The notes under the pieces are model-generated. The model was not told the origin of the DNA. It saw nothing but the letters and a program-made list of their open reading frames with translations, and ran no database searches. A stretch of 64,000 bases of DNA from Hydractinia symbiolongicarpus. Its lineage: Eukaryota > Cnidaria > Hydrozoa > Anthoathecata > Hydractiniidae. The position numbers and the translations under genes were made by a program. The DNA is taken from assembly GCF_029227915.1 (NCBI RefSeq), contig NC_079876.1, forward strand, positions 19,406,001-19,470,000, written 5' to 3'. Shown piece by piece: positions 1-12,617 of this stretch; position 1 is the stretch's first letter, and every line of letters begins with the position of its first letter.

Positions 1-1049
1 GTAAGCTCTGAACTTAACTGCTTTCAGATCAGATAAGTAAAATATGCACTGAGAATTATTTACCAAAAATTTCACGCAATTTTCAATTAAAACACACATT
101 TTACGAATTTAGTATGGAGGTAGAAAACCTTGATCTGCAGTAAAATATAATCTTAAAACATCCATTTTTGATCAGTGAGAGCTAAATCGAGCTATACAAA
201 CATTTTTCAAGATATACGCAAAATACCGAGACATAAACAGTTATAAATTAAACTGGATTGACAAAATTTTATTGAAACAGGATGAACGGTGTGACACCTG
301 GAAATTTGGTTTAGTCGTGTTGAATTACATACAAGATACTGAAGAGTTCAGAAGTTTTAGGGAATTTTGTTGTTAAAATTTAGCCACCATGTCTGCAATA
401 CGAGCATATACATACCATGCACATTGTTCTTATAAAAATGTTATTAGTATGAACATTTGGCCTTACCTTGAGGCGTTTTTTTTGACATGATCAGCCTGAA
501 ATGGTTCTTAGTTTCTATATTTTGAGCATTTTAAAATTATTTTGTTGACCGTACAATAAAAATATTTGCAATGTAATATCACAATTATAAGTTATTCGTT
601 TCGACTAATAGTAACAATTGATTCTGTGAATATTTTGCCTTAAAAGATGTTCCCCATTTCTTCAAGTGTGTGTGTGTTTTTTAGGAAAAAAAGTAGTAAA
701 ACTTCAACCCTTTCCTATTTTTACCCATTCGCAGGCTAATTGTTTTTAAGTTATAAGTATAATTGGATTTTAATGTCAGTCTCTACAAAATCTATTTATT
801 TTATGTTATTTTTGTCGCAGATGTGCCTTTGCCTAGTATATCTAAGGATCTTTTCGTTCATTTCCACAATATTAGTTACTCTTTGATGTTAGCTAAGTAA
901 GATTTGTTGGTCCAAAACACAGGTAAATCAAAGGCTACCTAGCTCTGCTTAGCTAAAAGAAAGCTTAGTGATATGTTTATCAAAATCTTTGACTTTATTT
1001 AGTAGTGCTGATATATTTACATTGTATGTGATATCAATATAGAAAGGGT

Positions 1050-1245
1050 TGCAAAGAGGTTGCCAAGGCAAAGGCATTAAGCACGGCAAGGAAAGGGCAC
1101 GGCAAAGACAGGCAAGGAAACGGGAAGAGCAATCAGCAAGGTAGGGGTAGGCAAGGCATTAGAGGCACAGGCAAGGGCATAGCAGGCAGGCACCAGAAAA
1201 GGCATAGGAAGGGTAGTCAAAGGTACGGGAAGTACTGGTGTCACC
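1050..1245. repeat. Purine-rich GGCAAGG minisatellite
   Basis: About 190 bases of irregular short units built on ggcaagg / ggcaaagg / ggcacagg, strongly G+A on this strand and unlike the A+T-rich surroundings. No reading frame of interest. It ends directly beside the palindromic cluster at 1245-1380. Confidence 0.75.
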
Positions 1246-1380
1246 ACAACAAGGTACTCCCCTAGAAATATACTTCCTCGTATTTATTTTCGGGGAAGTA
1301 AGTACTCTCCAGTACTTATTACCAGGGAAAAAAGTACTTCTGGGAGTAATTATTTCCTGGGAAATAATTACTCCCAGACT
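1245..1380. repeat. Cluster of short inverted repeats around gtactt / aagtac
   Basis: Short inverted repeats are packed together. The clearest is a perfect 19-bp inverted repeat, 1339-1357 against 1360-1378, with a 2-base spacer. A smaller one pairs tacttcc with ggaagta near 1269-1300. Probably a decayed fold-back or MITE-like insertion. Confidence 0.65.
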
Positions 1381-1559
1381 AAAGTCTATTCCATTTCAGT
1401 GTGCACTCTGTATTTAGTGAATAATCTTCAAAAATTTGTTATATTGCTCCGAATATTTTATTTCAATATAACAACAGTTTCTGAGATTCTGACATCTTTT
1501 GAGATGAATAGAATCTAATAGAATATAATCATTGAGAAGAAGAAAAAATATCTGTTATC

Positions 1560-1751
1560 TTATGAAAGTGCCCAGATATTTTTTTTAAAACTGGTTATAT
1601 TACTATCGTTTGGAATGTCTCTTGGCAATGTGTTATATATTTTACTTGCCATAAACTTAAATGCACGAGGGCCATATTTCGTGCGAATTGCAGGAAACCG
1701 TAGCAAAGAATTCGAATTCGAAAAATACAAAATAGTCATTAAAGTTCTCAC
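1560..1751 (-). pseudogene. LINE-type reverse transcriptase C-terminal fragment
   Basis: The 63 residues include a run RTKYGPRAFKFMASKIYNTL followed by P-R-D-I and, later, F-K-K. This is the characteristic tail of jockey/CR1-like non-LTR reverse transcriptases (R-x-x-x-G-x-R-x-F ... W/Y-N-x-L-P ... F-K-K). The frame ends near the expected protein C-terminus, and nothing recognisable of the polymerase palm lies upstream on this strand. It is read as a 5'-truncated dead copy, the usual fate of LINE insertions. Confidence 0.65.
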
Positions 1752-2785
1752 ATAATATGCTGTCTATACTTTCTCGCACCTGAAGACAACAGTTTTTTTT
1801 ATGGTGACAGAAAAGCGTGTAAAGCGTTGTTCACATTACAGGCTGAAGCCTTAATGCTTTGTTTACACTAGTTACGAGTTCGACTTCGCCCATTTTGTGT
1901 GTTAGTTTCCAATTAAAAATTCTTTCTATTTACTTGTCAAAAGATTCAATCCTATCCTCTGTAACGTCGGATTGATGTTTAGCGTGCACATTTTGATTTG
2001 TGAGTCATCAATTATTTAGTTTTCTCATTTTTTATAAATAAAGCCATGTTAATCGCCGTAAAATATGGCATAGTAAGCAATGATATAGAATTTACGATGT
2101 GACCCGTAACTATTACTGTTCGCTTAGCAAAATCAAATTCATGAACCTATATTGCTTATGTATTATTGAAAAATATTAGAAACCGCGCCCCATGGCCATA
2201 ATATGTTTAAAAAACCCCGGACTGAATTGGGTTATATGTATTAACCAATTTTAAAACGACCAAGCTTCGAAAGAAAGCATCCTCTGTATTACAAAAAACA
2301 AACAATAAGCATATGGTTAATGACTTGTTTTTATTAACTCCAAATCAAGAAACTATAAATGTGGAAAAAATCCATCCACTGAACTAATAGCTAATTCTTT
2401 TTGCTACACCATTGTCACTTTGAAAAGCAAAGTAGGAGACTATATTTTAAAATTCTTCTGTTTTCAGAGCAAGTATTTTTATTATAAGTTAAAATAAAGT
2501 AAAAGTTGCGTTTAGAAGGTTATTATGCATCACATTTAGAAAGTTAATATCGTTGTTTCTAAAATTGCGTTATATTCCTTCTACATTCTAATCACGGGGA
2601 TAAGAAATAATTGAATGCCTGTTCGCTAATCAATGGTAAACCTCAGCACAAATTAAACAATGGCAAAGCTGCTAAGAATAGCGTTATCCACTAAAAACAA
2701 CTTTGAATGAGGACACAATTATGCAAAAAATACAGAGTAAACAAAGTTTTAATAATGTATTCTTTTAAATTTTGACATTGCTCAA
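1752..2785. other. Intergenic, nothing supported
   Basis: A+T-rich sequence with frequent stops in all frames. I see no exon, RNA gene or recognisable repeat. Confidence 0.5.
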
Positions 2786-3362
2786 TTAGGCGTTGTGTTT
2801 ACATTCACGGAATTTAACGAAGCAAGCTCTGACTTCTGGTCTTGGAGGTCCTTGTCGCGTTGGTCTTAGACCGTAAGAATGTGGTCCGTGAGAATGTGGT
2901 CTGTGAGAATGTGGTCCGTGAGCATGTGGTCCGTGAGAATGTGGTCCGTGAGAATGTGGCCCATCACTTCCATGATGATGATATTCAGCTGAGGTAGGTT
3001 TTGGTGATGGTCTAGCATCTTTAAAGCATTTATGCAATTGCTTTACACACTGAAATAAAATTTGAGAAATCACAGAAATAATTTCGTATATTATTTATGT
3101 TTCTAGCAGGCCATATTGCTTTTATAACGGATAGGCTTAGTGTTATTCTAAAACTATTGAAATGGCCACGATATTCCAGCCACCTCAAAAATTAAGAACA
3201 TGGTATGAATATTATGCAACGCTTAAAAGTATGTAAGGGGCAAGAAGTTTATGACATTCACAAATAGAAAATCCCTCAACCTAATTTTTTTGGTCCGGGA
3301 TGATTTTCCGCCAAAGCAACTGCTACAAGAGCCAGACACAACGCTGCAATAAAGAACTTCAT
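2786..3362 (-). CDS. Secreted histidine/cysteine-rich peptide precursor (two visible exons)
   Basis: Exon 1 (3281-3362) encodes a textbook signal peptide, MKFFIAALCLALVAVALA, then ENHPGPKK, and ends at a tag|gttgag donor. Exon 2 (2786-3049) follows a ttttatttcag acceptor. It opens with a C-x6-C pair (CVKQLHKC), carries five to six tandem GPHSHGPHAHG-type repeats, and closes with a second C-x6-C pair (CFVKFREC) and KHNA before taa. Histidine-rich repeats often bind zinc or copper or become cationic at low pH; a metal-binding or host-defence role is inference only. Odd point: exon 1 leaves one extra base while the repeat frame in exon 2 needs none, so a small exon in 3050-3280 is unidentified or a splice site differs. 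A weaker acceptor at the aaag before the codons for DARPSP would restore frame but drop the first cysteine pair. I know no named family for it. Confidence 0.65.
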
Positions 3363-3441
3363 GATGCTTTCGATGTAACGTCCACAATAGAATGATTATT
3401 TCAACTTAAATCAAATTAAATTTATTTGATTTTTGGTGTAG

Positions 3442-3447
3442 TTTATA
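3442..3447 (-). promoter_or_regulatory. Probable TATA box of the His/Cys-rich peptide gene
   Basis: On the minus strand this reads tataaa within aaaatataaacta, about 80 bases upstream of the ATG at 3362. The spacing suits a TATA box with a 5' UTR of about 50 bases. Confidence 0.4.
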
Positions 3448-3449
3448 TT

Positions 3450-6400
3450 TTTTAATATCATTTTGCCTTTCAAAAAACCGGGTAAATTCAAAACACCCAG
3501 ACTTTTATGTACTTGTATCAATATTTAAGATAAATGATGTGGTTTAACGTTTAAAAGGAGTCTACGAAGAGTTTTGTTGGTATAGGTTTGTAAATGTTTG
3601 CTTGCAGTATTCACACTGTTGAAACAAAATGCAGCCTTCTTAATATTTGTATTGTGAAGATTCTTTTACAATTAAAAAAGTAGTAATGAAAATTATTTTA
3701 TATATTTTTTATTTTCCTCTTCAGAAGGTCACGGTAAAGTGTAAAGCAGATTTATTTGTGTTTTCATACGTTACGTTTTGGAATTGTCTGAAAAAGTAGC
3801 TAGATTCGTTAAAAATGCTGACGTAATATGACTGCAATAAAAAAACACTTTTTGGCCAATGGTCGTTCATTTTGATTTTACTAAGAAACATACGCTGCAC
3901 AGAAAAATGAACAGTGTTCTTAACTTTTAACTTATGTAAATGAAACTTTCAGAAAAACTCCTTGAAACAATTAAAAATAACTATTTTGTTTTCGATACTG
4001 AAAAGATGAGTTAATTCAGTATTTAAAATTCTTCACACAGCTTTTTGTTACTCGTTGAAATCAAAAAGACATTTCCCAATTAATTCTCTTCTCACAATTC
4101 ACCTCTTGGAAATCTGCTCTCAGGACTTATATTATATGGTTATAAATGAAACCCCAAATGACACTGACCTTTGCTGACGCCCTCCCGCCAATTTTCATAT
4201 TTTTCTGACCTTTGCGAGCGGTTTCTGCGGGATTGTAGCTAGGTCCCATCTTTGAGAAAGAATAATACCAAAGTTGGAAAATGAAGGAAAACCTTTCTCT
4301 ACAATCATAACGCTTACCGTGTCGGTTGATATTCGGAGGGTGCACGCACTTTAGTATCAACATGGATTGCGGGAAAAGGGCAAAACTGTCAAAAAATTGA
4401 AAATTCAGCTTTTCACAATTATTTTCTGTCAGGAATTATCTAAAAAGGAGCTTTTTGTGACCTAGGTGTGTTTGTAATATATAATTTGTTTATCCATTGT
4501 TAATAGAGAAGAAGGTGATTTTGGTAGTACGGCGTACACAAAGTGTTTACAAATCCAAGTTGAACTATGAGGTCACGTGACAGCAAGGCTAAACATATTG
4601 AGAAAAACATGTTTAAAAGCAGTAATATAAACATATGTTGAATACTCTTTTCAGAAGATATTTTTGATTTTATTTACAAAAGTTTGGAAGATGTACAACA
4701 AGTCAGATAGATCCTTTGTATAGGGTGTCTTTAATCTTTTTGGCATCAACTAATTTTTTTCAAAGTATAGAAAAGAAATAAAAGTTAAACATATGTCGTA
4801 TAAAAGCTGTACTCCAATCATTTTTAGGCTCGTAGTCCTTGTCCAAGGGCTTCCTACGCTTTTACGTGGGGGTGAAACTTGAACATGAAAATTAAAGAAC
4901 ACCGGAACCGGGATGGGTTTTTATTAGCCATGGCTATAACAAATAGTAGTCCTGGTTTTTTATTTAGGAGACACTCCCTATAAATTATTTTCAATGTAAT
5001 ATCAGCGTTATTAGATAAAAGTGTTCAAAAGTGAATCAAACTTAGGTTGAATCAGCCATCTTTCTCGCCACGTATTTTAAACATTCTGCTCCGCAATTGA
5101 AAAAGCATGATCATTTGTTCAACAAACACAGTACAAAATATTTCGTCTAGCATAATGTAATGTCATTGTTATCAATCGCTACACTGTAGCTTCTTTTCCG
5201 CTATTTGAATATTCACGTGGGCGCGAAAGAAGTAGCTAGCGGAATATCAGAAAGAGAAACAGAAGCCCTGGGAATGAGATTGCGGTTCTGATGTGTTAAA
5301 ACAACAACAACAACAAAATTGTTCTCGGTTATTTTCACGCAATAAGATTAACTACTGTGCAGAGCTTTCAGTAACTTGGGTTTATTACGCAGTCAAAATG
5401 AATCAATTTTGAAAATTTTTTTTTTTACCGTTAAAATATTTAGAATTGAGCTTTTAATAAAGACAAAATTTGTCCAGGCTTGTAATTAAATATCCATAAA
5501 AAATGTACAAATGACGTAGAACAATAGGACGGCGTGTGTTTTGAATCCATCTATTTTTCTATTATTACGGTTTAAAGGTAAAAATTGGCGCAACTTTAGA
5601 GTCAGCTGAGCAAAAACATTCAGCGATAGCTCAAGATGAACGTGGATTTATGCTGAGTGTTTTTATCCACCTTGAAGGTTAACTTATATGCTGTTTTGGA
5701 TCGATTAATTTGTCTGGTGTATTTCTTTTACTTCCAAGGTAATTTTATTATGTTTTGACAGTGGTCTATGTTCATTAATAAGTGTAAATAAACTAAAATA
5801 CAAAACAATAAAACAAAACTCGTGCTTAATTGAAGAATTGATGTTGAACAAGAGAAAAACAAGGCAAAAAATCTCTCATTAATTTTTTTTCACCGAAAAC
5901 TATGCTGTATTATATGAGACCTTACTGAATTATGTGATTCCGAATCCTGGTTGTTTTTAAACGACATAAACGTGTACACACAGCTTTAAGTAAAATGATA
6001 CCTGTACCTTGCTTAAAGTTTTCCAAATCAAGATGTATAGTGCAACAAGTTTTATCTATTACATGTAGATCTTGTATCATAAATCTTGTTTTGTAAAAGT
6101 CCAAACTAGCTTTGTTAAATCTGACATTAATTGACAGTATGTATAATAAAGACTATGTTTCTTTATTGTCTATTTCTTGTGTGAGTTTGTCTAGGTAGGT
6201 CTTTGATTTATCTCGATTTATTGCATTTCACGAATTTCGATTTTGGTCACACCAGCTTTTTCAGTTCAAGAGTAATGAACAGGGTTTTGTGTTACACACT
6301 AACCTGGTCATGAAATATAATGTTAGTAGAGTGTTGGCAGAGTTTAACTAGCGTGTGGCCGCAAACTATTGTAGTCAGTCATTTCGGTCTCAAATTTTCT

Positions 6401-6530
6401 CATCGTGTACCTTGACCTCAAAAGAATTAATTGACTAAAAATATTTAACTACTTTGTTTTTACTTTGGTCAAAATTTATAATTCTAAAGCCCTACCTAAA
6501 AATTATAAATATTAATTTATCATTTATTCT
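3450..6530. other. Intergenic, no supported gene
   Basis: Only short frames interrupted by stops. A short (caa)n run lies near 5302. Around 4795-4985 there is a moderately G+C-richer stretch without a convincing frame. A minus-strand frame at 4127-4363 shows no splice context or family resemblance and is not called. Confidence 0.45.
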
Positions 6531-6541
6531 ATTTTTTTTAG

Positions 6542-6613
6542 ATCGACTCCTAGGTAGTCTGTTGGTTATGGTAATTTTTTCTCTCATAAAATGGGCCTCT
6601 AGAACACTAAACG
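6542..6613 (+). CDS. Candidate isolated exon encoding a hydrophobic segment
   Basis: A tttttttag acceptor and an acg|gtaagt donor bound 72 bases. They read as a phase 1-1 exon, R-L-L-G-S-L-L-V-M-V-I-F-S-L-I-K-W, which would make one membrane helix. No neighbouring exon was found that joins it in phase, so it may be chance or a relic. Confidence 0.22.
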
Positions 6614-7046
6614 GTAAGTACGGTTTAGCCATTTGGTTTCTATTTTTCGCCATTTATAGTATGAAAATATATTTTGGAAACAACCGAGCTAAGCTTAAGG
6701 TATGCAATATGATAAATCAAAACATTTTCGAGAACTTATTTTGATAAGAAAGACACAGTCGAGACTATGGTACCCTTTACCAATGACTTTACACCTAGAG
6801 TGCAACACCAGACCAACTGGGTAATATTGTGACTAGAAGGATAACAAACCTCTTAAAGTTATTAAGGAGTGCAATGTTTTAAAACAAAAAGATTTCCGTA
6901 ACAACAATTTATGACGCTCAGGAACTTTAGGAATTCTCAACTAAATACGTTTTTTGAACAGTTTATCAATTTAATTTTATCAAACTAACTGTCCCCAACT
7001 AAAAAAAAACCGGCAACATTTCGCACCGCTATTTTGGTTTTGACAG

Positions 7047-7233
7047 CGTATTGTCTGAACGTCCGGGTATAAAGAAAGCGGCAAAGAGCCCTGCGAATTG
7101 GGTAGATGATAACTGTTTAATGTCTAGGATCGGAAATGTCATGCTGCATAAATACGTTATTTTGTCACATCCTTTCTCAGGTGTTAACACCGTCAAATTG
7201 GCTTTAACATCTTCTTGTTATTGTTTAATTTAA
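7047..7233 (+). CDS. Candidate exon or gene relic of unknown family
   Basis: After a ttggttttgacag acceptor the frame reads SERPGIKKAAKSPANWVDDN and continues for about 60 codons to taa. The composition is unlike random A+T-rich translation (PANWVDDNCLMSRIGN). It starts in phase 2 and does not join the candidate exon at 6542. I do not recognise the family. Confidence 0.27.
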
Positions 7234-7953
7234 AGAGTTATTCTTGGTAAAAAAAAAAAACATTTTTGGACAATTTTTTTCTATTGGGGAAAACACAATA
7301 ATAAATCAATGTAAAATTATTCGACAATGAGGTAAAAGTTATAAAATATTGTTATTATTTTCATTACTATAAATTAAAAGGCGTTACCTTTTCTACAATA
7401 ATAAAAAATACAAGAAAACAGAAGTAAAACAAAACATCAAAAAACATAAACTTGTTTCTTTGGAATTACAATAATAATGTAAAAGTCAGTAATATATACT
7501 TTTATTCTTTTTGTAAAATAAATGTGTAAAGGATATATATTTGACGCTCTTTTCAAGATCTCGCGTAAAGAAAGAGTTTCTTACAGGAGAATTTAGTAGA
7601 GCGTAATTGCTTACTAAATTATTAAGGATTAAGGGGCGTATATTGAAAAGGGGCGTTAAAAATAGTGGGCGTTAATTATTCTCGAAAATTCAGGATATTT
7701 TGAATAAGTCCACATCTAGATATGCAGTTGCCATGGAAACATCTAAACTGAGGTTTTAAAAAATATTTCCAGTTGGTCGTGGATTCTCCCAGTATAGATA
7801 ATGTTAATGTGATCTCTTTGTATATTTAACCAATCTTGGACCAACAACATAATCAATTATAATTTTTTATCAGTTTAATAAAAATATTTTTTTAAATTTT
7901 GATAGTGCTAAATTTACTCACCGACCTTTATTTTGCTTAATTTCTACTTTGTA

Positions 7954-8443
7954 TTAACCCTATTCCTACCAGGATTTTTTATTCCTGATAGAACCAGGAA
8001 AGGTGCTTCAAGGGCACCCCCCCCCTCCTTTGTAATTTCTTCTTAAGAAAAGCTATAATACTAAAACTTTGTCCTATTTATGCTTTCTCAAATTCCAAAA
8101 AAAAAATTACAAAACCATATTGGCGGCCATTGCTGCAGCCATCATATATGCATAGTCAAAAAGAGACATTAGTTTAACGCGAAACACAAAAGACTAAAAA
8201 ATGAGCCAAATTGTCAATCTTCCGCCGTATTGTATGTTGTGTTTATGAGATGATAGCACGAAGAAAGGAAAATATTGGCCATTCCGTATTTTTACATGAC
8301 CATTGATGACAAAACTATGACAAAAACTATGACAAAACTATAACAAAAAATTTCAGTACACAAGAAAAAGGATTTAAAAAATGATAAATGATAATGTACA
8401 AGGGGGTGCTGAGTGAGTACCTTCCCGGTAGGAATAGGGTTAA
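7954..8443. mobile_element. piggyBac-type MITE (TTAA target site, 17-bp terminal repeats)
   Basis: The ends are perfect inverted repeats: ttaaccctattcctacc at 7954-7970 and its complement at 8427-8443. Counting the outer TTAA as target-site duplication leaves CCCTATTCCTACC as terminal repeat, typical of piggyBac-superfamily elements (TTAA target, CCC start). The 490-bp body has no coding frame, so this is a non-autonomous element. A second element with nearly the same ends (TTAACCCTATTATACC) lies at 54716-55603; their interiors differ. Confidence 0.8.
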
Positions 8444-10380
8444 GGGATTCATTTTACTTTGAATATTGACTGGGCTGTTACAATAAAAAGTACAACAATG
8501 CAAGCTATTGTTTTCATGTGTTTTCTTGGAGCTAACTAGAAAACTGCAGATTCTATGTCCGCTGAGGACATTTACAGGTCCAAATTTTAAACGCTGTCAA
8601 TTTTAAATTGTGCGAATATATATACTTATATCTTTAAATTCGATACTACAAGAACTGTCATTACTTGTACTTTAAGAATATTACATGCGTTGGAGATTTT
8701 TTATGAAAATCAAGATGTACATAAAAATTAACGAATCATTTAATCAACCCTTTGACACGCCATTAGCCATAATTTTGAGCCCATATGAAATTAACCCACC
8801 ACAAGTATACCAACTCTAAAGCCTAACTAAATTTTGACATTTCAATGCCTCGAAAAAGTCGAGGGTCAATATGAAACAACAATTACCGCAGCACAAGAAG
8901 CGACCAAGAGTATAAGTGAAACTGCAAATAATGCCTAAAAAATGTTGTAAAAGTAGCTAATTAAACACTTAAAAAATAGAAACAATTTATAAAAAAAGAA
9001 TAAAATACGAAATACAAGTGTGTTACCATTTGTCTGAGTAATAAAATAGATATGAATTGCTAACAACAAAATCATTGGTACAAAAGTGTGTTTTGTGTGT
9101 CCTGTGATATGACGTCAACTAGTAAGAACACTTAGCAATTTAAACAACAACATGTTTGTTGAAATCCATAACATTTAAAAACACATGATTTGTCTTGGAA
9201 GCTAGCCAGAAAGACGATCCTACTAAATGCCATTATCTTGGAAAAACTTAATTACTTTACGGTAACAGGCAAAAAGGGATTTGCGAATCTAAGGACTGGA
9301 ATATTTAGGACGGGCAAATTTCCGTGGATTTTTTCACAAGTTAACGAATAGTTTCTATATTAATAATACCAGTATTTTGTCTGTCTTTGTGTTTGATAAA
9401 CGAATTATGATTAAACAAACTGAATGACGGGCAAACCGGTGAGATTTATACACGGGAATACTCAATAGTCTTATAATAATACATGTATTTTGTCAGTCCG
9501 TGCGCAAAAATTAGGGACGCACGTTTATTTGGGTAGTTAATTGTTCTGCGGCTTTAACAAAAAGTTAGAACGGGCACGTGTCGCCTTTTAGTTAAGAGAC
9601 TAGTGAGAGAGATTTTCAGTCAGCTATACTTATAAACTAATTCACTTTGTTCAATCGTTTATACAAAATCAAACCGTCTGATAATTCCGTCAATGTTTAT
9701 TGAACATAGAGATAAGTCAATAAACTATATAATTATAATTGGATAGTAGAGATAAAACCTTTTTATTATTGTTAGACATTTAAGTGGAAGAGTGGGAACT
9801 TACTGTTAGAAGCGATCGACGTGAATGATGGTTTATTTAGAAACCGCCCATGTAAGCCTCAGGTGTACTTTACGGCACAGTCTCAAAACCTACTTTTGAT
9901 TATTCAAAACATAAAATAAATTCATCTGCATTTTTATTATTGTAGCGATTTATTATTTGTTATTGTGTACGTATTATTTGCGCACGAAATACTTTAAATT
10001 TAATATGTAGTTTAATTATTATCGGCATAGGTAACTGCTACAATGGGTGAAAACCTAGGCACTTGATTCTTCCCTTCCGTGAAGTGTGAAAGTGTAGCTA
10101 GAAAAATGTTCATTTTAATCAAAAACAAACTAATTTTTTATTATCGTTATAAATAACTTTGTCTACACTGGTCCTTTTTTCAGTATCACAAGTAAAATGC
10201 ATTTTTGACATCGCTAGCTTGTGTTTCTGCTGACACTAGCGGTTAGCTTTAGATATGTACACTTACTAAATTAGTTACATCATATTAGTATGACACAACG
10301 GAACAGTGTAGCTGCAAATAAAATAAAACTAGCAATTTTAGGAAATGATAATTTAGAACGAAATTTTACAATCAGGTCAG
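8444..10380. other. Intergenic with one diverged tandem duplication
   Basis: No coding sequence seen. Two copies of a roughly 90-base segment lie about 125 bases apart, at 9302-9390 and 9427-9512. Both begin gacgggcaaa and contain a taataata(c)c...gtattttgtc block; the copies are well diverged. Confidence 0.4.
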
Positions 10381-10489
10381 GGATCCTTCTAAAAAGGCAA
10401 TGCTGAACTGTATGGAGGAGCAGAGGCCGTGTGCATGTAATGCATTATTTCCCTTGTGCTGGACAGTTGTTAAGAAGGTTTCGTTGTGA
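10381..10489 (+). CDS. Candidate 3' exon of unknown protein
   Basis: A tcag acceptor is followed by 35 codons, DPSKKAMLNCMEEQRPCACN and onward through a CNALFPLCW-like stretch, to tga. Cysteine and tryptophan content is unusual for chance translation in this A+T-rich sequence. No upstream exon was identified. The minus-strand frame over the same bases is its shadow. Confidence 0.28.
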
Positions 10490-12378
10490 AATTTTCTCAA
10501 CTTGGATGAAATTTCGAATGGATGTGATAAAATATGAAAACTGCTTAATGTAAACTTCACTTAGCTGTTAATGTCGATAATGTCGATAGGTATTAATGTT
10601 TATGCCAGAATAGGTTAATGTTGGGAATCCTTTTTACAAAATATATATTGTTTGCTTTTCATAATATTAATAATATTATGATATTTCTTACTACTTTTTT
10701 ATGGATATGCTATTCCAAATATACCAAGCCATAAGGGTGTGTCAGAAAGTATATTGTTTTTTTATTTCCATTGCCTATATAGTAAGAGCAGATCATCAGT
10801 ACCAATGAAATTCGCTAATTTCTATGAAATTAAAAAATATAATAAAGTAATATAGAAGATCGAGGAGCTTGCTATTTAAATTTTTTCCAATTTAAGTTTG
10901 TTTATAAACATGACAAATTTGAAATTTCCCTAAAAAAGAAAAAGGCATGTAATGTTTAATCTACTTGCCAGTCGCCTTCATATAAAAAGTCAGAAAAATG
11001 TTAACAAAGTTGCTGCAGTAAAATTTTCATTTGTGAAATTTGTAATCGTTATCTGCTAAAACGGTCACTTTTATTTTTTATAAAAAGCCAAATATTGTCA
11101 ACTTGATCTGTAAACTGTAAATTAAATAGAATCTTATGATGGTCAATTTTATATTTGCAAGTCCTGTGACAAGAATATAAAAAAGGTATATTAAACCTTA
11201 CCAGGCTGTATGTACTATACCAGAAATTTATGAATTCCGAAAATACTTTATAATATTCAAAGATTATAGAAAGTTCTTACAGCTCAGTGGTTACTTTTTA
11301 AAAAATGCGCATAATGCAAAAAAGTCAATCACCCTAGAGTTGAAATAAGTATTACACTTTTACAACAAGCACACATTAATGGTCTTGTGGTCTTGCGTAA
11401 GTTCGAATATAAATAGCATGTGCACTTTGAGTCTGTGCGTGCCAATATATTTAGACATTTAATATCCGCGGTATGCAGATAACCTGTCTCGTATCCATTT
11501 TTAATTTGATTTGATTGTCATTTACCATGTAATCGCAATAGAAATTGACAAGCGAGGACAAGCGAAATATTTGCCCCTATAAACAAAAGCAAATTCTGAT
11601 TCTAACACAGGTCTGAAATTATTAATTACATGTATCTTCGTTACCAGGCGGTTACCAGTGTTGCTAGATATATGGATCCGAGGGATGAAATACAGACTGA
11701 ACTTTAAGAAAATATTATTATATTATTATATGGTAATCTTTGAAATTCAAAAAAAAAAAGTAAAGATTGAATTTCTTTCTTCTTTTATTTGTCCCCAAAA
11801 TATATGAGGTCTATGTTTTAATTGATCACTTTTAATTCTTTACCTTCTTATTGTACCTACTCTTGCTGAAACATCTAGTGATATAACGCAATTTGTTTCA
11901 GCGGAGAGTGAAAACAAGTCACTCGATCCGTTTGTTTGTAAATTTTATATTTCCATGCTTGGGCTGCTTTTAAATCTTTTTATGAAAATTAGATTTAAAA
12001 TTTATGTGAACAAGTTGACTCTGAAAATTGAGACAATATTATTTCGCAAAACTAAATTTAAAAAATAGCTAATTCACGAAATACTTTTTTTGCTACGAGA
12101 AATTAATTCTATGCGAAAATTATTCCCCTTAAAGTATATCACATATGATAATAAGTAAGCAGTATTTTTGAGGGTTGCTGGCGGATTTAGTCCTTCCTGT
12201 ACAACTTTTATTAAACACTTTTTTATATATTTTATAGTTACACTTTGATATTATAGTTAATGTTACAAAAAAGTGTTTCCATGTTTTTAAGTAAAGTTAA
12301 ATCGTGTAAAATACAAAAATATTCTTAAACTTTAGAGAACATTTTTAATATATAGTTGCATTATTTAATTGTATACAG
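10490..12378. other. Intergenic, nothing supported
   Basis: A+T-rich, with an att/aat-rich stretch near 11700-11735. No exon, RNA gene or mobile-element end recognised. Confidence 0.4.
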
Positions 12379-12617
12379 GGCATACTAACGATGTTATGCA
12401 AATCAACGATCCAGTGAAAGTGAATGTTAATTTAACTGTTGTGCATAGTTCCTTTAAATTTAATAGCAAGTCAAATGTACAGGTTATCTCCTTATTATCT
12501 CCTACTGAACTTATAGATAATACATTGGCAAAATTTCGTTCAAATGTGCACAATAATCCTGATGTTTTCTCAGACCTAGGAAATGATGGAGTGCAACAGC
12601 AAATGGTTGAGGCATGA
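12379..12617 (+). CDS. Candidate terminal exon, unknown protein
   Basis: After a ttgtatacag acceptor an open frame of about 79 codons ends in tga. It carries a plausible globular sequence (QVISLLSPTELIDNTLAKFR, then NPDVFSDLGNDGVQQQMVEA). It would be a phase-1 last exon. Overlapping frames on the other strand look random by comparison. I found no upstream partner exon and do not recognise the family, so it may be the 3' end of a gene with long introns or a relic. Confidence 0.38.
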
